A DNA stretch of 64,000 bases. Origin: Ridgeia piscesae. Its lineage: Eukaryota; Annelida; Polychaeta; Sabellida; Siboglinidae. The DNA is taken from contig JAODUO010001206.1 in the NCBI GenBank assembly GCA_025642075.2, positions 71,001 through 135,000 on the forward strand, in the 5' to 3' direction. Below, one piece after another: positions 1 through 11,620 of the stretch (position 1 is the first letter of the stretch; every line of letters begins with the position of its first letter). Under the pieces are notes generated by a model. That model saw nothing but the letters and a program-made list of their open reading frames with translations. It searched no databases and was not told where the DNA came from. A program made the translations under genes and the position numbers.

Positions 1-726
1 AAATCAAAATTACCGATGTTGATTTTGTTTGTTGTTCTTCGTCCTCGCTTCCAGGCTTCCCAATATAGCAACATTAGTAATATATAATCAACACATCCTG
101 ACTTTCCGTTTGTGAAGTCGCCGCAGCTTCGCCGTTCTTTAACGGGAAAACCAAGAAAAGATAACTCACTTTTCTTACCGAACCATTACTACAACCGTAT
201 GCAGAGCAGAATTACCTACTGAAAGTCGACCATAAATGCATTTACGCACGCCACGTAATACCAAATGTCAAAACGACATTTTCGCATAGGTGACCGTTTA
301 TATTCACATGTATATATTTATATGTATGTAATTATTCATGTGGGTGTCTGTGTGTGTGCAACGTAACAAAGCACACAAAGGTGGTGGTACCAGTTAGATG
401 CGACTGTGAGCTTCATTTCCAAGGACTTGGGCGCGATATAACTTACTTTTCTGTTATATGGATAAAATAAAGTATCGGACATTATTTTGTTAATTAAGAA
501 ATTTAGAAACACATTTTTTGTTTGACATCACCCATATATTACCTGTGTGCGTGTGCTTGTATGTGTATACTCAACTAATATTTCACATATAGGGTTTTTG
601 CTTCATATTTACTATAGACTGATAATTAATAATAATACTTTACCATATAGTAACAAACGAACAGCCCACGATGGTATGTACAGTGAGAACATCAGTTTTG
701 GTTACTTTACACCTCAACAACATTAC
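1..726. other. Non-coding, no gene recognised
   Basis: AT-rich sequence with short TGTG/ATGT-rich stretches near 300-360 and 540-570. Short open frames here have no recognisable domain and no convincing splice borders. It is probably intron of the minus-strand mosaic gene, because the exon at 727-935 ends with a donor that reads into this stretch. Confidence 0.4.
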
Positions 727-935
727 CTTTGACACTGATCGTAGTATTTACATCGGGGCTGAAACGCATCGGTGGTATTATCAAAACGGGCGAGTCTGTG
801 CCAACAGCATCAACGCTATCGTTTATCCACCACATGAATCCGATATCCTTATCATGTGAGCAATTTGCGTGCAGTTCGAGAGGTTCATTGATATTGTGAA
901 CATGACACAATGTTTGGTTTTGGCAGTTTGGACGG
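727..935 (-). CDS. Exon of a putative REJ/PKD-like extracellular domain
   Basis: The minus-strand frame is open over about 69 residues. It is bounded by an acceptor (TTTTCCAG, read on the minus strand) at 936-938 and a donor (GTAATG) at 721-726. The pattern 'EPLELHANCSHDKDI' then 'MWWIND', later 'SPVLIIPP' and 'NTTISVKG', resembles the beta-sandwich repeats of REJ/PKD-type regions in polycystin-1-like and sperm egg-jelly receptors. There a 'Leu-x-Ala-x-Cys-Ser' strand precedes a Trp-containing strand and a 'Tyr/Thr-x-Ile-x-Val' strand. The end phase is 1, like the EGF exons upstream on the same strand, so it may belong to the same protein. The start phase is 2, so at least one exon would be missing between it and the EGF exon at 2418. 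An immunoglobulin-like fold is the main alternative. The match rests on pattern recognition only. Confidence 0.4.
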
Positions 936-2170
936 CTGGAAAACAACATTTACAACTCTATATTCTACAATGTTGTCAGCTATAAACATGATTGTTGATT
1001 TCTGCATCGGTCGGGCGTGTTACAGCAACGTCACATTGTAAACAATTCGTAAGTTTGTTAGTATCACATATATTGTTACTATAATTTATAATAATAATAC
1101 GACGTAAGATTGGTGAACACTTCAGAAAGTAAATTATTAAAACGCATCGTGCTTACTTGATGGAGATACGTAGACGTATGAGAACGCATTGTGTTCCATT
1201 AAGTGACTTCTCCTCGTGGCACATGCATGTTAGATCTGGTGAAAGTGAATAACATATTGCAATACAAATTGTTGCATAATTTAACAACAGGTGCTTTAGC
1301 GTTTCTCACACATTGTACAAAGTAAATGTGCTTCATTAACATTCTTCCAATATAGCTGAAGGTGAGGTTATTATTAACACGTTCAAAGCCTTGTTGCATG
1401 CATGAGTTGCACAAACTTCGAGTAGTATCCAGGGTTACCCGTGAATACATGTTGCGGTGCTTTTCGAACGTTGTCCAGCCCACCGTGACTCGTTTTGGCT
1501 TTGTTTTTGTTTCTGATGCTGTCGCAGTAGACGTAGCTTCCAACGTTCTCTATCTGAGTGGTGTGGCATAGTTCTTAATCCCCATTGTTTTCTACTTGTT
1601 CATCTTCATACCTGAATTATAATTTTATCTGCTAGGACCTCCAGCATTTGTTGTAGTAGTTCATTCAGTATATTAGTGCATAACAGTATTTCGTCGGCGA
1701 AGGAAATATAACTTAATTTCCTAGGTTAGTCTTCGCAATATGATTTTGAATGCTGCTGTACACAACTTGGTCAATATAATGTATTCGAGTCGTACACCTA
1801 TCACCTTGTTACGCGTGTTGTTGTTGTTGTTGCGGATTTAAACGCATTTGATCAGTTGTTGATTCGTATTGTGCACAGTTGCATAAACATTGAAATGCGA
1901 GTTTGTAGAATTGAACAGTCTGTTTCTTGAAATGTCTAAGAACATAACACATTTAATATATGTGAATAGGATGAGCAGTTTTCATTCAATGATCTCCTTT
2001 TTCATAGTGTGTTGTCATTGTAAGCCTAAATGAGAATATAAAGGAACCGTTATGTTCTTGGAATGAGGAGATCGAATGCAGCCATCACGACATCCGAATA
2101 ATTACAAAGCGGACTTATATTGTAAATAATTTGCTATGCTAATTTAAAAAAGATATATATATATATATTT

Positions 2171-2217
<47 letters not shown>

Positions 2218-2417
2218 TTGATGCACCTTCCCCCAACCACAGGACACACTATGGCTGCACAATGATTATATACATATATATATATAATATATACATTGAT
2301 GTACACACACACACACATACCTACATACACACGTACACTCCCTAACACAATCACTAACACACACACACACACACACACCACGTGTTCGTTTACGAGCGCG
2401 TTATATATTGAGCTTAC
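936..2417. other. Intron-like stretch, no certain gene
   Basis: Between two candidate exons. A minus-strand open frame at 1199-1543 has a CxxC pair but no recognisable family and poor splice borders, so I do not call it. The stretch has a short GTT repeat near 1817, (AT)n at about 2152-2213 with interruptions, and a short (CA)n near 2355-2379. Confidence 0.4.
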
Positions 2418-2528
2418 TTTCACAATGCATCCCAGAGTAGTTATCTGTGCAAGTGCAATTGTAGCCTTCCGGAATTTCAGTGCACGTGGCTCCATTTTTG
2501 CATGGACGTATGTTGCAGGCATGGAATG
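2418..2528 (-). CDS. EGF-like domain exon (copy 1)
   Basis: One complete EGF-like module in one 111-nt exon, minus strand. The cysteines follow the canonical C1-C6 order: 'HAC', 'IRPC', 'GATC', 'GYNC', 'TC', then 'GMHC'. The Gly-Tyr before C4 and the aromatic-Gly between C5 and C6 are typical. The acceptor (CAG at 2529-2531) and donor (GTAAGC at 2412-2417) are canonical and both borders are phase 1, the classic arrangement for shuffled extracellular modules. It lacks the Asp-x-Asp-Glu start and Asn hydroxylation signature of calcium-binding EGFs, so it is probably a non-calcium type. It is about 80 percent identical to the exon at 3437-3547, including parts of the surrounding intron, so the two arose by tandem duplication. 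It is likely part of the same minus-strand mosaic receptor. Confidence 0.85.
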
Positions 2529-2641
2529 CTGTATATATCAATATGTTTTCAATAATTTGCTTTGCATGGAAGTTACACAATTTGGCGAAGCGAGATAAAA
2601 ATGAGTGTGCGTATACATACATAATACCTACATAAATACGT

Positions 2642-2643
<2 letters not shown>

Positions 2644-2676
<33 letters not shown>
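2644..2676. repeat. (AT)n microsatellite
   Basis: Alternating TA array directly upstream (minus-strand sense) of EGF copy 1. A matching array lies at 3598-3639 beside EGF copy 2, consistent with duplication of the whole exon-plus-repeat block. Confidence 0.9.
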
Positions 2677-2682
<6 letters not shown>

Positions 2683-3034
2683 TACATATTACTGAAGAAA
2701 TTGTTACATATACATTGGCAAGACATTATTATTTTCTAACCCAATAGTATTACATTTTCATCTGATGTGGCACATATGTAACGTATGTAACATTATCAAA
2801 TATTTTTTAATTTATTGAGAATTGTGGAGTTCATGACACTTTTTATGTCGCATCTCATTATGCATTTGATATTCAGATTTTCAATAATTTAAATAATGGC
2901 TGATGTATTTCTGGCTAGCAATATTTTATACCCTCACCGAAGGTTCCTATTGCACGACGCAGTAGAAAGTTAAATATATATGTATATATTACTAACACTC
3001 AAACTGTCTTAAGTATCGGATAACTACGGGCCTT

Positions 3035-3098
<64 letters not shown>
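3035..3098. repeat. (AT)n microsatellite
   Basis: Pure alternating TA array of more than 60 bases, followed by a short interrupted TA tail to about 3107. Confidence 0.9.
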
Positions 3099-3102
<4 letters not shown>

Positions 3103-3169
3103 TATGGAAGTTGCATGCTGAGGCGTTCGCCCAACCACTGGACACGATGGCTGCACAATGATGATGATG

Positions 3170-3376
<207 letters not shown>

Positions 3377-3436
3377 GTGGAGTATATTTTTGTGAAACAT
3401 GTGTTCATATACGAGGGCGTTATCTATTGAGCTTAC

Positions 3437-3547
3437 ATTCACAGTGCGTTCCATAATAATTATCCTTGCAAGTGCAATTGTAGCCGTCCGGAATGTCAGT
3501 GCATGTGGCTCCATTTTTGCATGGACGTATCTTGCAGGCGTGCAAGG
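3437..3547 (-). CDS. EGF-like domain exon (copy 2)
   Basis: Second complete EGF-like module in one 111-nt exon with phase-1 borders. The acceptor CAG is at 3548-3550 and the donor GTAAGC at 3431-3436. It keeps all six cysteines ('LHAC', 'IRPC', 'GATC', 'GYNC', 'TC', 'GTHC'). It differs from copy 1 at a handful of positions, mostly near C3-C4 and between C5 and C6. Reading on the minus strand this exon comes before copy 1, so the protein would carry two consecutive near-identical EGF modules. The spacing of about 0.9 kb is almost entirely microsatellite DNA. The start phase, end phase and reading frame are all compatible with direct splicing to copy 1. Confidence 0.85.
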
Positions 3548-3594
3548 CTGTATATATCAATATGTTTTCAATAATCTGCTTTGCATGGAAGTTT

Positions 3595-3597
<3 letters not shown>

Positions 3598-3639
<42 letters not shown>
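3598..3639. repeat. (AT)n microsatellite
   Basis: Pure TA array next to EGF copy 2. Confidence 0.9.
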
Positions 3640-3643
<4 letters not shown>

Positions 3644-3929
3644 TCACTAAAACAAAAAATATACTTTTTTCGTGACAGACGTATTTGTGCACTGATTAAC
3701 TTAAATAAATTAGCAGTATTAGTTATACATTTTGTTCATATTTGTATAATGTTATTGATCAACAACAATTGTTACAATGACACAATAACGTGAACATGGT
3801 GATTACCTTATGAATATGTATTTTTGTCTATAAAAAAAAACTGCAATGATCCATACCTTAATGACTGCGTCATATAGATATATCATTGTGGTGTGTAGAT
3901 GTCTGTTTCAAGAGCCAATGTTCGTATAC

Positions 3930-3930
<1 letters not shown>

Positions 3931-4000
<70 letters not shown>
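3931..4000. repeat. (AT)n microsatellite
   Basis: TA array of about 70 bases ending the 1 kb duplicated unit. Confidence 0.9.
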
Positions 4001-4003
<3 letters not shown>

Positions 4004-4419
4004 CTAACACTCAAACTGTCTTAAATATCATATAACTACAGGTCTTTACACCAATGGAAGAAGTGCCAGAAGAGGCGTTAGGTGAAGCGAAATCCTGGGA
4101 TAGATCCCAGGAGAAGACGACAGGCGCGAGGACTTAGGTGCTGTGCGGACTGTCCTGGTTAGTTGTCCCAATGACAGCAAGAAGTTGGTGAAAATGTCCC
4201 CGCTGTATCTGCCCTGCCGCAGCGACTGACCTTGCACTATGTGTGTAACTCCAAATAATGCATCACCAGCGTTCAACCCTCACCCCAAACTACGTGCTAA
4301 AGTAACATATTATAATGCATAGAAACTAGTATTTGATAATTCACATTGACCAATATCTTACGATGACATATCACGTGACTGTGTGTGCTGCACGTTACTT
4401 TCTTCTATGACTGTCAGAC

Positions 4420-4860
4420 TCTCATTAATACGGCACTGTCTATAACAAATTGAAGCGCGAAAAATGCGATCAATGCACGCGTCACCTCTCGACTAGACTA
4501 CTGCAAGTTACTCTTTCATAACATGCCGATATCACAGAGAGCTCGGTCGCAGCGTGTCCAGAACAATGCAGTCAGGTTAGTAACACGCACCAGTAAACAC
4601 GAGCACAGTATACCAATGGAGAAGGTGCTTAATTAGGTGCTTGTTGAGCCGAACTTCTTCAACCACGAACGCGTGCCTAACGCCTACGCCGGAACTATGC
4701 ACCAAGGCATAATAAAGAACTGTATTGGCGATTTGGCGTTTGGCACAGCAGCACCGCGATTATGGAATGAACTGTCCGGAAACATGAATTAGTGCATCTG
4801 AGAAACTGTCTATGTTTAAAAAAGTGTAAAGACATTACTGTCATTCGACATATTAAGTAA
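4420..4860 (+). pseudogene. Decayed 3' part of an L2/CR1-type LINE reverse transcriptase ORF
   Basis: Translating across several frames gives 'SRLDYCKLLFHNMP', then 'RVQNNAVRLVTR', and near 4720-4780 'FGTAAPRLWNEL'. These are the hallmark C-terminal blocks of ORF2 in invertebrate L2/CR1-type LINEs (Ser-Arg-Leu-Asp-Tyr-Cys-Asn, the Arg-Val-Gln-Asn-x-Ala block, and the Ala-Pro-Arg-Leu-Trp-Asn-x-Leu-Pro block). The stretch has stop codons and frameshifts, so it is a dead 5'-truncated copy. It sits immediately before a Penelope element of opposite orientation. Confidence 0.6.
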
Positions 4861-4949
4861 TTATAATCGTCTTAACATGTTGCACGTTACGCAAATTTCA
4901 AGATTACACAACTAATACTTTCTACTCACTTCAACATTTCAGCCACCAT

Positions 4950-6930
4950 CGGCGGCCTTCTTCAGGAACTGAATTGTCACTGCTCGCATGGCGAGCAGAC
5001 CGTTCCACACTTGACTTAGTCAGTATCCCCCTCGCCTCTGTTCATAGTTGGTATCGTTTACCTAATCCAGATGGTTTCATTTATCCAGCGGGCACATCTG
5101 TTCGTTTCTCTATCCACCACTTTCGCTCCCTCCCAGTCTATCACACAGCTGTGTCTGTCCGCGTGGTCTGTTATGTGTATTTGTGTTCTATGCTTGTCAA
5201 GGATCATCTTGTCCCCCGGGTGAAATTTCTAATTGTGATGTTTTCAACTTCTTCTTTTTTGTGTTCATCTAGTCTCGTGCCAAATGTTCTTGTTTCGTCG
5301 AAGTAACACATGTTGCAGGTCTTACAAGATATTTGGAACACACAATCGGATTTGCGTTTGTCTTCCACTTTATCTTTCGGTTGCACTAGTATTTGTCTGA
5401 GGTTTATGTGTGGTCTCACACCTGATGGTATATCATGACGTTTTAAGATACGCCGTAGCGGTTCCGCCACTCCTTGGACATATGATAGTGTAGCGATACC
5501 TGTAGACTACTCATTGTTCTTATTATCAGCTTTCTTCTTTGGTTTTGCTGCTTTTCTCTGATCTTTTTAATAGTCCACTTCGGGTAACCACACTCCTGTA
5601 GACCCCTGGTGATGTGCTCCTCTTCTTTCCGTCTGACCTCTCGTTCTGTGACAATGTTGTTGCATTTGTCTACGCTTTTATGATCCCCAGTTTTTGTTAT
5701 GTAGCGGATGGTGTGAACACAAGTTCAGATACTGGTCGGTGTGTGTCTTCTTTCAATAAACGAGGGATTTGACTGTTCCATCCTCCTTCCGTACAATTAA
5801 TGTGTCTTCATACGTGAACCTGACGTTACCTGTGATATCAATGGTGTTTAGGTGCGCTGTCAATTGTTGTTCACACTCTTTCTTCGCGATCTCCATAACG
5901 TCATCCACGTATCGTTTCCACAGTCGGATCTGACACGTTACTGGAGCTGTGGCGATGGCTTGTTGTTCCAGCCATTCCATAAATAGAGTGACTATCACCG
6001 GCGACACTGGGCTTCCCATCGCTGTGCCAAACTTATGTTGGTAAATGAAGCTGAAGTATGTTATTGTGACGACACACTGCAACAGCTCCATAATGTCCCA
6101 AACCTGTCAATGTGGCCTTAACTTCAGTGTTGAATCATCCTCCAGTCGTTTGTTGATGTGTAATGTGTCATCAATTGGTGTGTTGGTAAACAGAGACACT
6201 ACACCATGTGACACGAACATTTCATCTTATTCGATCATTGCACATGCCATTTCACTAGCTAAGAGCTTTGCGTTTTTGATGTTATGTGTTGTCTTCCCTA
6301 CAATAGGTGCTATCAGGTCCGCTAGTGATCTGGACACGTTATACCCTATAGCCACTCTATAGACAACTGTCGATCTCCGAGGGTTGTCTGGCTTATGAAT
6401 TTTGGGATTACTATACATTCTTGGTACATTATCTGCTGTAGGGTACAGGTACTTGTACTATTCATCTGTAATTATTGTCCTCCTCTTTTAGCTTCTTTAT
6501 AATGGACACTAACTTCCTTTTTTATTTGGAAGCAGGGTCTTTGTTCAGTTTCTCATAGGTCTTGTCATCTGATAATTTGTTTGTAACTTTCTGTTTATAT
6601 TCGACAATGTCCATTATTACTGTTGGTTTCCCATTTCCTCCAATGCTTGCCGTTCTTTCTTGGTGAAGTTCGGCTTCGGTAATTTTGCCGACTTCTTAAC
6701 GCCAGCCACCTGTGCTCTCAATCTGTCTGCTTTATCAATTCGGCAAAGACGGGCATGCCTGCACGGTGGCTACGACACAATCTTCGACTGGAAGTGTGTC
6801 TGGTGTTACTGCGTAGTTTAGTCCCTTACCTAGTACTCTCGTTTGGTCGTCATTTAGCTTGTATTTTAACATGTTTACCGCTCATTTCTTGAGTTGCGTG
6901 CACGTCAGATCAATGTTGTTATCGTCCTAA
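4950..6930 (-). pseudogene. Penelope-like retroelement (reverse transcriptase plus GIY-YIG endonuclease), degenerate
   Basis: On the minus strand, several disrupted frames give a Penelope-like polyprotein in order. The N-terminal block near 6870-6750 contains 'LGKGLNYAVTP'. The region at 6418-6227 contains 'SNPKIHKPDNP' and a 'NVSRSLADLIAPIVGK' block. The reverse-transcriptase palm at 6091-5753 contains 'GTAMGSPVSPV' and the catalytic 'RYVDDV'. The C-terminal GIY-YIG-like module at 5470-5204 contains 'CVFQISCKTCNMCYFDETRTF' shortened here to its core, with 'RLDEHKKEEVEN'. The order RT then GIY-YIG is diagnostic of Penelope-like elements, which prime at nicked DNA. The reading frame is broken at least five times and parts are missing, so the copy is inactive. 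No flanking terminal repeats were identified. Confidence 0.85.
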
Positions 6931-7469
<539 letters not shown>

Positions 7470-7508
7470 TGTTACTTAATGCAATCCACCTGTTTTCTTC
7501 AACCATAC

Positions 7509-7697
7509 CTGTTCCAAAAATGAACACTTCACAAAGTTGCAGAAATTCCTTTCTTCCCTTTATTTGGATCATCAGTGAAGTCCCTCTGGCATTAATTTCA
7601 CATGTGAATGCCCTGGCATTTCCTGCTGCTAAGTCATTTCTGGAGGATCCACATGTGTGCTTTAGACCAACGGTGATAGTAAAGTTCCGCAGGCGTT
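7509..7697 (-). CDS. Fucolectin-type (F5/8C-like) domain, second exon
   Basis: A 189-nt exon with acceptor CTGTAG (minus strand, TAG at 7698-7700) and donor GTATGG at 7503-7508, phase 1 at both ends. It encodes the C-terminal half of a fucolectin/tachylectin-4/pentraxin-1-type lectin domain. It opens with 'RLRNFTITVG', has 'CGSSRNDLAAGNARAFTC', then 'GRKEFLQLCEVFIFG'. The RLRNF motif and the closing Leu-x-Leu-Cys-Glu-Val-x-Val/Ile-x-Gly strand are family hallmarks. It joins in frame to the exon at 8372-8578 (A plus AA forms a Lys codon). Fucolectins bind fucosylated glycans in a calcium-dependent way. Here the domain is probably one module of a larger secreted or membrane protein. Confidence 0.88.
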
Positions 7698-7700
7698 CTA

Positions 7701-8371
7701 CAGGTGATAGGTGCAAATATAATTACCAACATGACATGTTAACCAAATGCCACCAATACATAGACTACATTAGTATGTATTAGCATCATCCAATCCCAGA
7801 ATGCGACTCCCCTGCTGTAGTAATGAAAACAGCTATACACTTTGTAATTTGTAATCAATGTTTCGCTAATGCAGAATAATATAAAGCATGCATATTGCAT
7901 GCTTCTATCAATTTTCAAGATTAGGAGGCTTTTTCATATAGTATTTAAAAACATATAAATCATATTAAACATAGCAATAACATATTTATTAAAACTGAAC
8001 AACGTTGCATGTTAAATTGTAATGATAACAACACGTGTTAGCTCGTTATGCCAATAACCTGACGGTATGTTAGTGTATTTTTTTAAATAAATAATACCCA
8101 TACATAGCCAGTTGTTTACGTTAGATAGACATATTGTGTGAATCTACTTGCATACGAAACACCAGAGCTAATACCTAATGTCGTAACATGAAACCTATTT
8201 AAGCTAGACTGCTCCAATTTCGGATTCTTGCTGATATTAAAATAGATTTTCATCGAATGTAGCAGTCACCCGCACCCGCTGGTTGCGTTCAAACTGACGA
8301 ACCACTACTTATTTGGGATAAGCTGTTGACAACTGAAAACTACTAACGAAAAAGCTCGTTTGATAACTTAC
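7701..8371. other. Intron inside the fucolectin domain
   Basis: About 670 bases between the two fucolectin exons. No domain, large repeat or second gene was seen. Confidence 0.6.
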
Positions 8372-8578
8372 TATTCTCTCGATGATTTACTATGACAATT
8401 TCGCTCACACGAATTTTGTACTTGAACCTGATTTTCCACCAAGGTTCGTAGTCGTCGTTCGTGTTGGAGCAGCTTTCACTCCATATAAGATTTCCATCTA
8501 TGGCCAATTCAGGAGTGTTGTCTTCAAAAGTAGAAGATTGTGTGGCAACACCAACATGTGCATGGTTTGTCCCCATGG
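8372..8578 (-). CDS. Fucolectin-type (F5/8C-like) domain, first exon
   Basis: A 207-nt exon, phase 1 at both borders: acceptor GACAG ending at 8579 and donor GTAAGT at 8366-8371. It encodes the N-terminal half of the lectin fold: 'GVATQSSTFEDN', then 'AIDGN', then 'WSESCSNTNDDYEPWW', then 'RVSEIVIVNHREN'. The Ala-Thr-Gln-Ser-Ser-Thr start, Ala-x-Asp-Gly-Asn, the Cys-x-His/Asn-Thr-x-x-Asp and the Pro-Trp-Trp are signature positions. The usual His of the fucose pocket (Cys-x-His-Thr) is Asn here (Cys-Ser-Asn-Thr), so ligand binding may be altered. Together the two exons give a domain of about 130 residues, the normal length. A near-palindromic stretch lies directly upstream of the acceptor (8587-8718). 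Confidence 0.88.
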
Positions 8579-8586
8579 CTGTCGAT

Positions 8587-8718
8587 AACATAATAATATA
8601 CATCAGTCGTTATATGAATGCATGTAGGTACATAGGTAGCTTCCTTCTTCCCTCCTCCAACGTAACTACCTATGTACTCACAAACCTACATGCATTCATA
8701 TAATCACCGATGTATATT
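8587..8718. repeat. Inverted repeat (hairpin) next to a splice acceptor
   Basis: The stretch at about 8590-8640 pairs with about 8664-8718. The core is 'tatatgaatgcatgtaggt', with a second paired block 'acataggtag', separated by a short unpaired insert on one side and a loop of about 23 bases. It lies a few bases upstream of the fucolectin exon acceptor on the minus strand. Confidence 0.7.
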
Positions 8719-8975
8719 ACATGCATACATACGTACATACATACATCATTAGGAACGTACGTACATATATACATATCCATATGCACACACATAAATACAA
8801 ACCAAACATTCACACTTACACATATACACGTATAAACACATACACACACATGTATGTATGTGTGTGTGAGAATGTGTCTGTATGCATGTATGTGTGGATG
8901 TTTGTATACGTGTATACACAATCTCACATACACACACGCACGCACGCACACACGCACACACACACACATATATTC
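8719..8975. repeat. Compound TACA/CACA/TGTA microsatellite
   Basis: Imperfect tetranucleotide and dinucleotide tract (ATAC, ACAC, TGTA units) that changes strand bias around 8850 and so can fold back. The predicted frames rich in His, Thr, Cys and Val are artefacts. Confidence 0.85.
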
Positions 8976-9352
8976 AACTTCTTAAAGACCGCCACAACTT
9001 TTTAAATACCTCCAGTGGGACATCCTCCACAAAAAAGACTTAGCATAATATAAAAATGGAACATAACCTTATAGATATCCCGCTAAATCACTATATCCAA
9101 TACAACACTAGATCCTCACGTAAACATGACAGTCAGTTCTTGCAAATTAGATACTCTGCAGACATATTTGGAAACAGCTTCTTCCCAGCAACAATTAAAT
9201 AATGGAATCACCCCCCCCCCAAACATTGTGTCAAGTAAATCACTAAACTCGTTTCAAAATAATGTAATCCAACATTTTAACAATTAAGTCAGATGACCCA
9301 CCATGCGCACTGGCGTGATGTGTCCCTAGGACATTTTGCCAGTTGCAGATAC
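8976..9352 (+). mobile_element. 5'-truncated LINE 3' end, same family as the element at 60.9-63.7 kb
   Basis: The sequence matches the reverse complement of 60945-61330 over its whole length. It includes the end of the ORF2 region ('TGGAACATAACCTTATAG' and on), the last coding block, and the 3' UTR 'GTGTCCCTAGGACATTTTG' ending in GATACAGATA. It is a few percent diverged, with a poly-C expansion near 9210 and a deletion, so it is a dead short copy. It is inserted in microsatellite DNA, and its 3' tail runs straight into an (AT)n/(ATGT)n tract. Confidence 0.88.
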
Positions 9353-9598
9353 AGATATATATATATATGTATGTGTGATAATTTGTATGTATGCATGTAT
9401 GCATGTGTGGATGTATGTGTTTATATGTGTATATGTGTAAGTGTGAATGTTTGGTTAGTATTTATGTGTGAGTATATATGCGTATGTGTGTGCATATTGA
9501 TATGCATGTATGTATATGTGTAGGGATGTATGTCCGTACATTTATAATGATGACTGTATGTATGCATGTATGTACGTACGTATGTATGTATGTATGCA

Positions 9599-9691
<93 letters not shown>

Positions 9692-9710
9692 ACGTACGTA
9701 GTCATGTATG
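9353..9710. repeat. Compound ATGT/(AT)n/GT microsatellite
   Basis: Begins directly at the GATACAGATA tail of the LINE copy, continues as TGTATG repeats, a pure TA array at about 9601-9675, a short (TG)n, and a TACG tract. Confidence 0.9.
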
Positions 9711-11040
9711 CAAGTGCGTATCACCATATGCCATTATGTGTAATGTGCATGTATATATTAGTGTATGTTTGTGAGCATAATTTACATAACACATCAAACA
9801 TGAAAAATAAGTAGGACAATTACGTTTGGAGTTAAAGGCAACATATGGAATGTAATTTAATTGGCTCTCCAACGGTTTCAAACACAAATGTTTAGGTATC
9901 GTGGGCGCCATGTGAATGTTTTATAAAGACAGGGTGTACTAAGTAATTTTCTGAAAAGTGATTCTGAGAAAAAACAGCTTAATGAAGTATTTTAATACAT
10001 TTGCAACATATAGACATATCATAGCAATGTGAAATGTAACTAAGTTGTTGACCACCTCGGCATGCATAACGTGGTCAAAGTTCACCCTTACAAGTATAAT
10101 AATTTCAGAGATATACCTTTCTAAACTGTTGCAACAAATCGAAATTCGACAATAACATGTTCACAGAAACTAGCTATGTTTTCGACCCTTTTCTGGTAAA
10201 TGACGTGATGTGCCACTGGCAGCAGCCACTTAACGGGTGAGACAAACTGTTGCAGTAGTGGATTGGTGCGGGTTCGGCTGTGTCGGCTAGGGAGAGGTAA
10301 GGGCCGCAGAAATCGGGTGGCGGAATTTATGGATCTTGTCAAACAAGTCAAGTACCACTGTCAGCGGATGTTCAGGCCTGGGGATGGTGTTGCTGCAGGT
10401 TGAGCAGCAGGTGGATGGGCTCCTCGCCTGCGCTGAAAATCGAACCGCTGTTCGTAATCGGATGGCTGCTTGCGAAAACGATACCAAGTTATTCGGGCGT
10501 AAACGTGATACAAAACAAACATAATGATCTTAACTTTCCATATTAAAAAATAAATCCTGCAACAAAAAAATGTAATGACATGACTGACTATTATATTCAA
10601 ACTGGTGACATTGACACATAATCTTTATTAAAGTCTGCGAAGAAGATGACAAACACATAGAGATGGTATTGTTGATTAATGTTTCATTTCATTATCAGTG
10701 TTAAACAAAACATTATACAAAACAACCATAAATGACACTTTCATGCAAACAAAATCAGTTACTGTTATTTCAAGATGGAATCCCTGTTCTGTGGCAGTGA
10801 GTCTAGGCAACTGGTGCAATAAACATACTTAGAGAATAATGACTCTATGTCCTATGACACCAGCCATAGAAACTGATAGTTTGACAAGTGAAACAACATC
10901 AATTAGCTGTGACACATGGAGAGACTGCCATTACCAGTGCCGTTATGTTGTAGCGTAGACACAACCATGATTTGTTTGGTAAAGAATTATAGTTATAGTA
11001 ATAGCACATAACCTGCATAACCAAGCAGGTTAATCACTGA
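9711..11040. other. Non-coding stretch, nothing certain
   Basis: Contains a GC-richer island at about 10180-10500 with overlapping short frames on both strands but no recognisable domain. The rest is AT-rich. Confidence 0.35.
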
Positions 11041-11155
11041 AAATCCGTTCTTGTAATACATTTTATTGGCCAATCGTCAAAGTCCAGCACACCTCAATAC
11101 CCAACATCAATACAAAACAGTAGCCATCACAATCAACTCAATGTATCTGCACACA

Positions 11156-11418
11156 TTATTTGGTTCTCGCAACACAAAATACACATATGTCGTCTACAGC
11201 AAGACGTAATTTACCCCATCCACTATGTGTATGGGGGAGTGGAACACCCAGCTCCCACGAAAAGCTATCTACGAATACCTTGTATAGTGTTGAGTCAAAT
11301 CTCCCTCTGAGTCTTATATACCTCACATCCCCTAACTGCACTAAATCAGAAAAAAATCTTCTTTCCATCCTGTTGACAAATATTACTCCCTCCCCAATAA
11401 TAAAGAAGTCTTCAACCT
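11156..11418 (-). CDS. Possible terminal exon of an unrecognised minus-strand gene
   Basis: A minus-strand open frame of about 87 residues follows an acceptor-like TTATTAG at 11419 and ends with TAA at 11156-11158. It has protein-like composition ('MERRFFSDLVQLGDVRYIRL', 'FVDSFSWELGVPLPH', 'LRLAVDDICVFC'). A poly(A) signal (AATAAA on the minus strand) lies about 95 bases past the stop, at 11062-11067, so this could be a real 3' end. I do not recognise the family. A transposon-derived protein is a reasonable alternative given the surroundings. The frame does not join simply to the candidate exon at 11621-11896. Confidence 0.35.
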
Positions 11419-11620
11419 AATAAAGGTGGTCATTGTATAGAATAGAATAACTCGCACACATGCAGGTATAAATAAAATAACGTGATTTTTTGTCAAAACA
11501 TAATTCTAAAAAAATAGTAACGTATGCATTACCGGTGACGCTAATGTTGTCTATGTCACAGCACAACCACATCTCAGGCATGTCATTGTTACAAAAATCA
11601 ATGTGTGAGTTTGAGCCTAC

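Noticed and set aside
1199..1543. 114-residue minus-strand frame with CxxC
   Set aside because: Composition is not clearly coding, and the borders do not fit the phase-1 pattern of the surrounding exons.
9421..9774. Tyr-Ile repeat frames
   Set aside because: Artefacts of (AT)n arrays.
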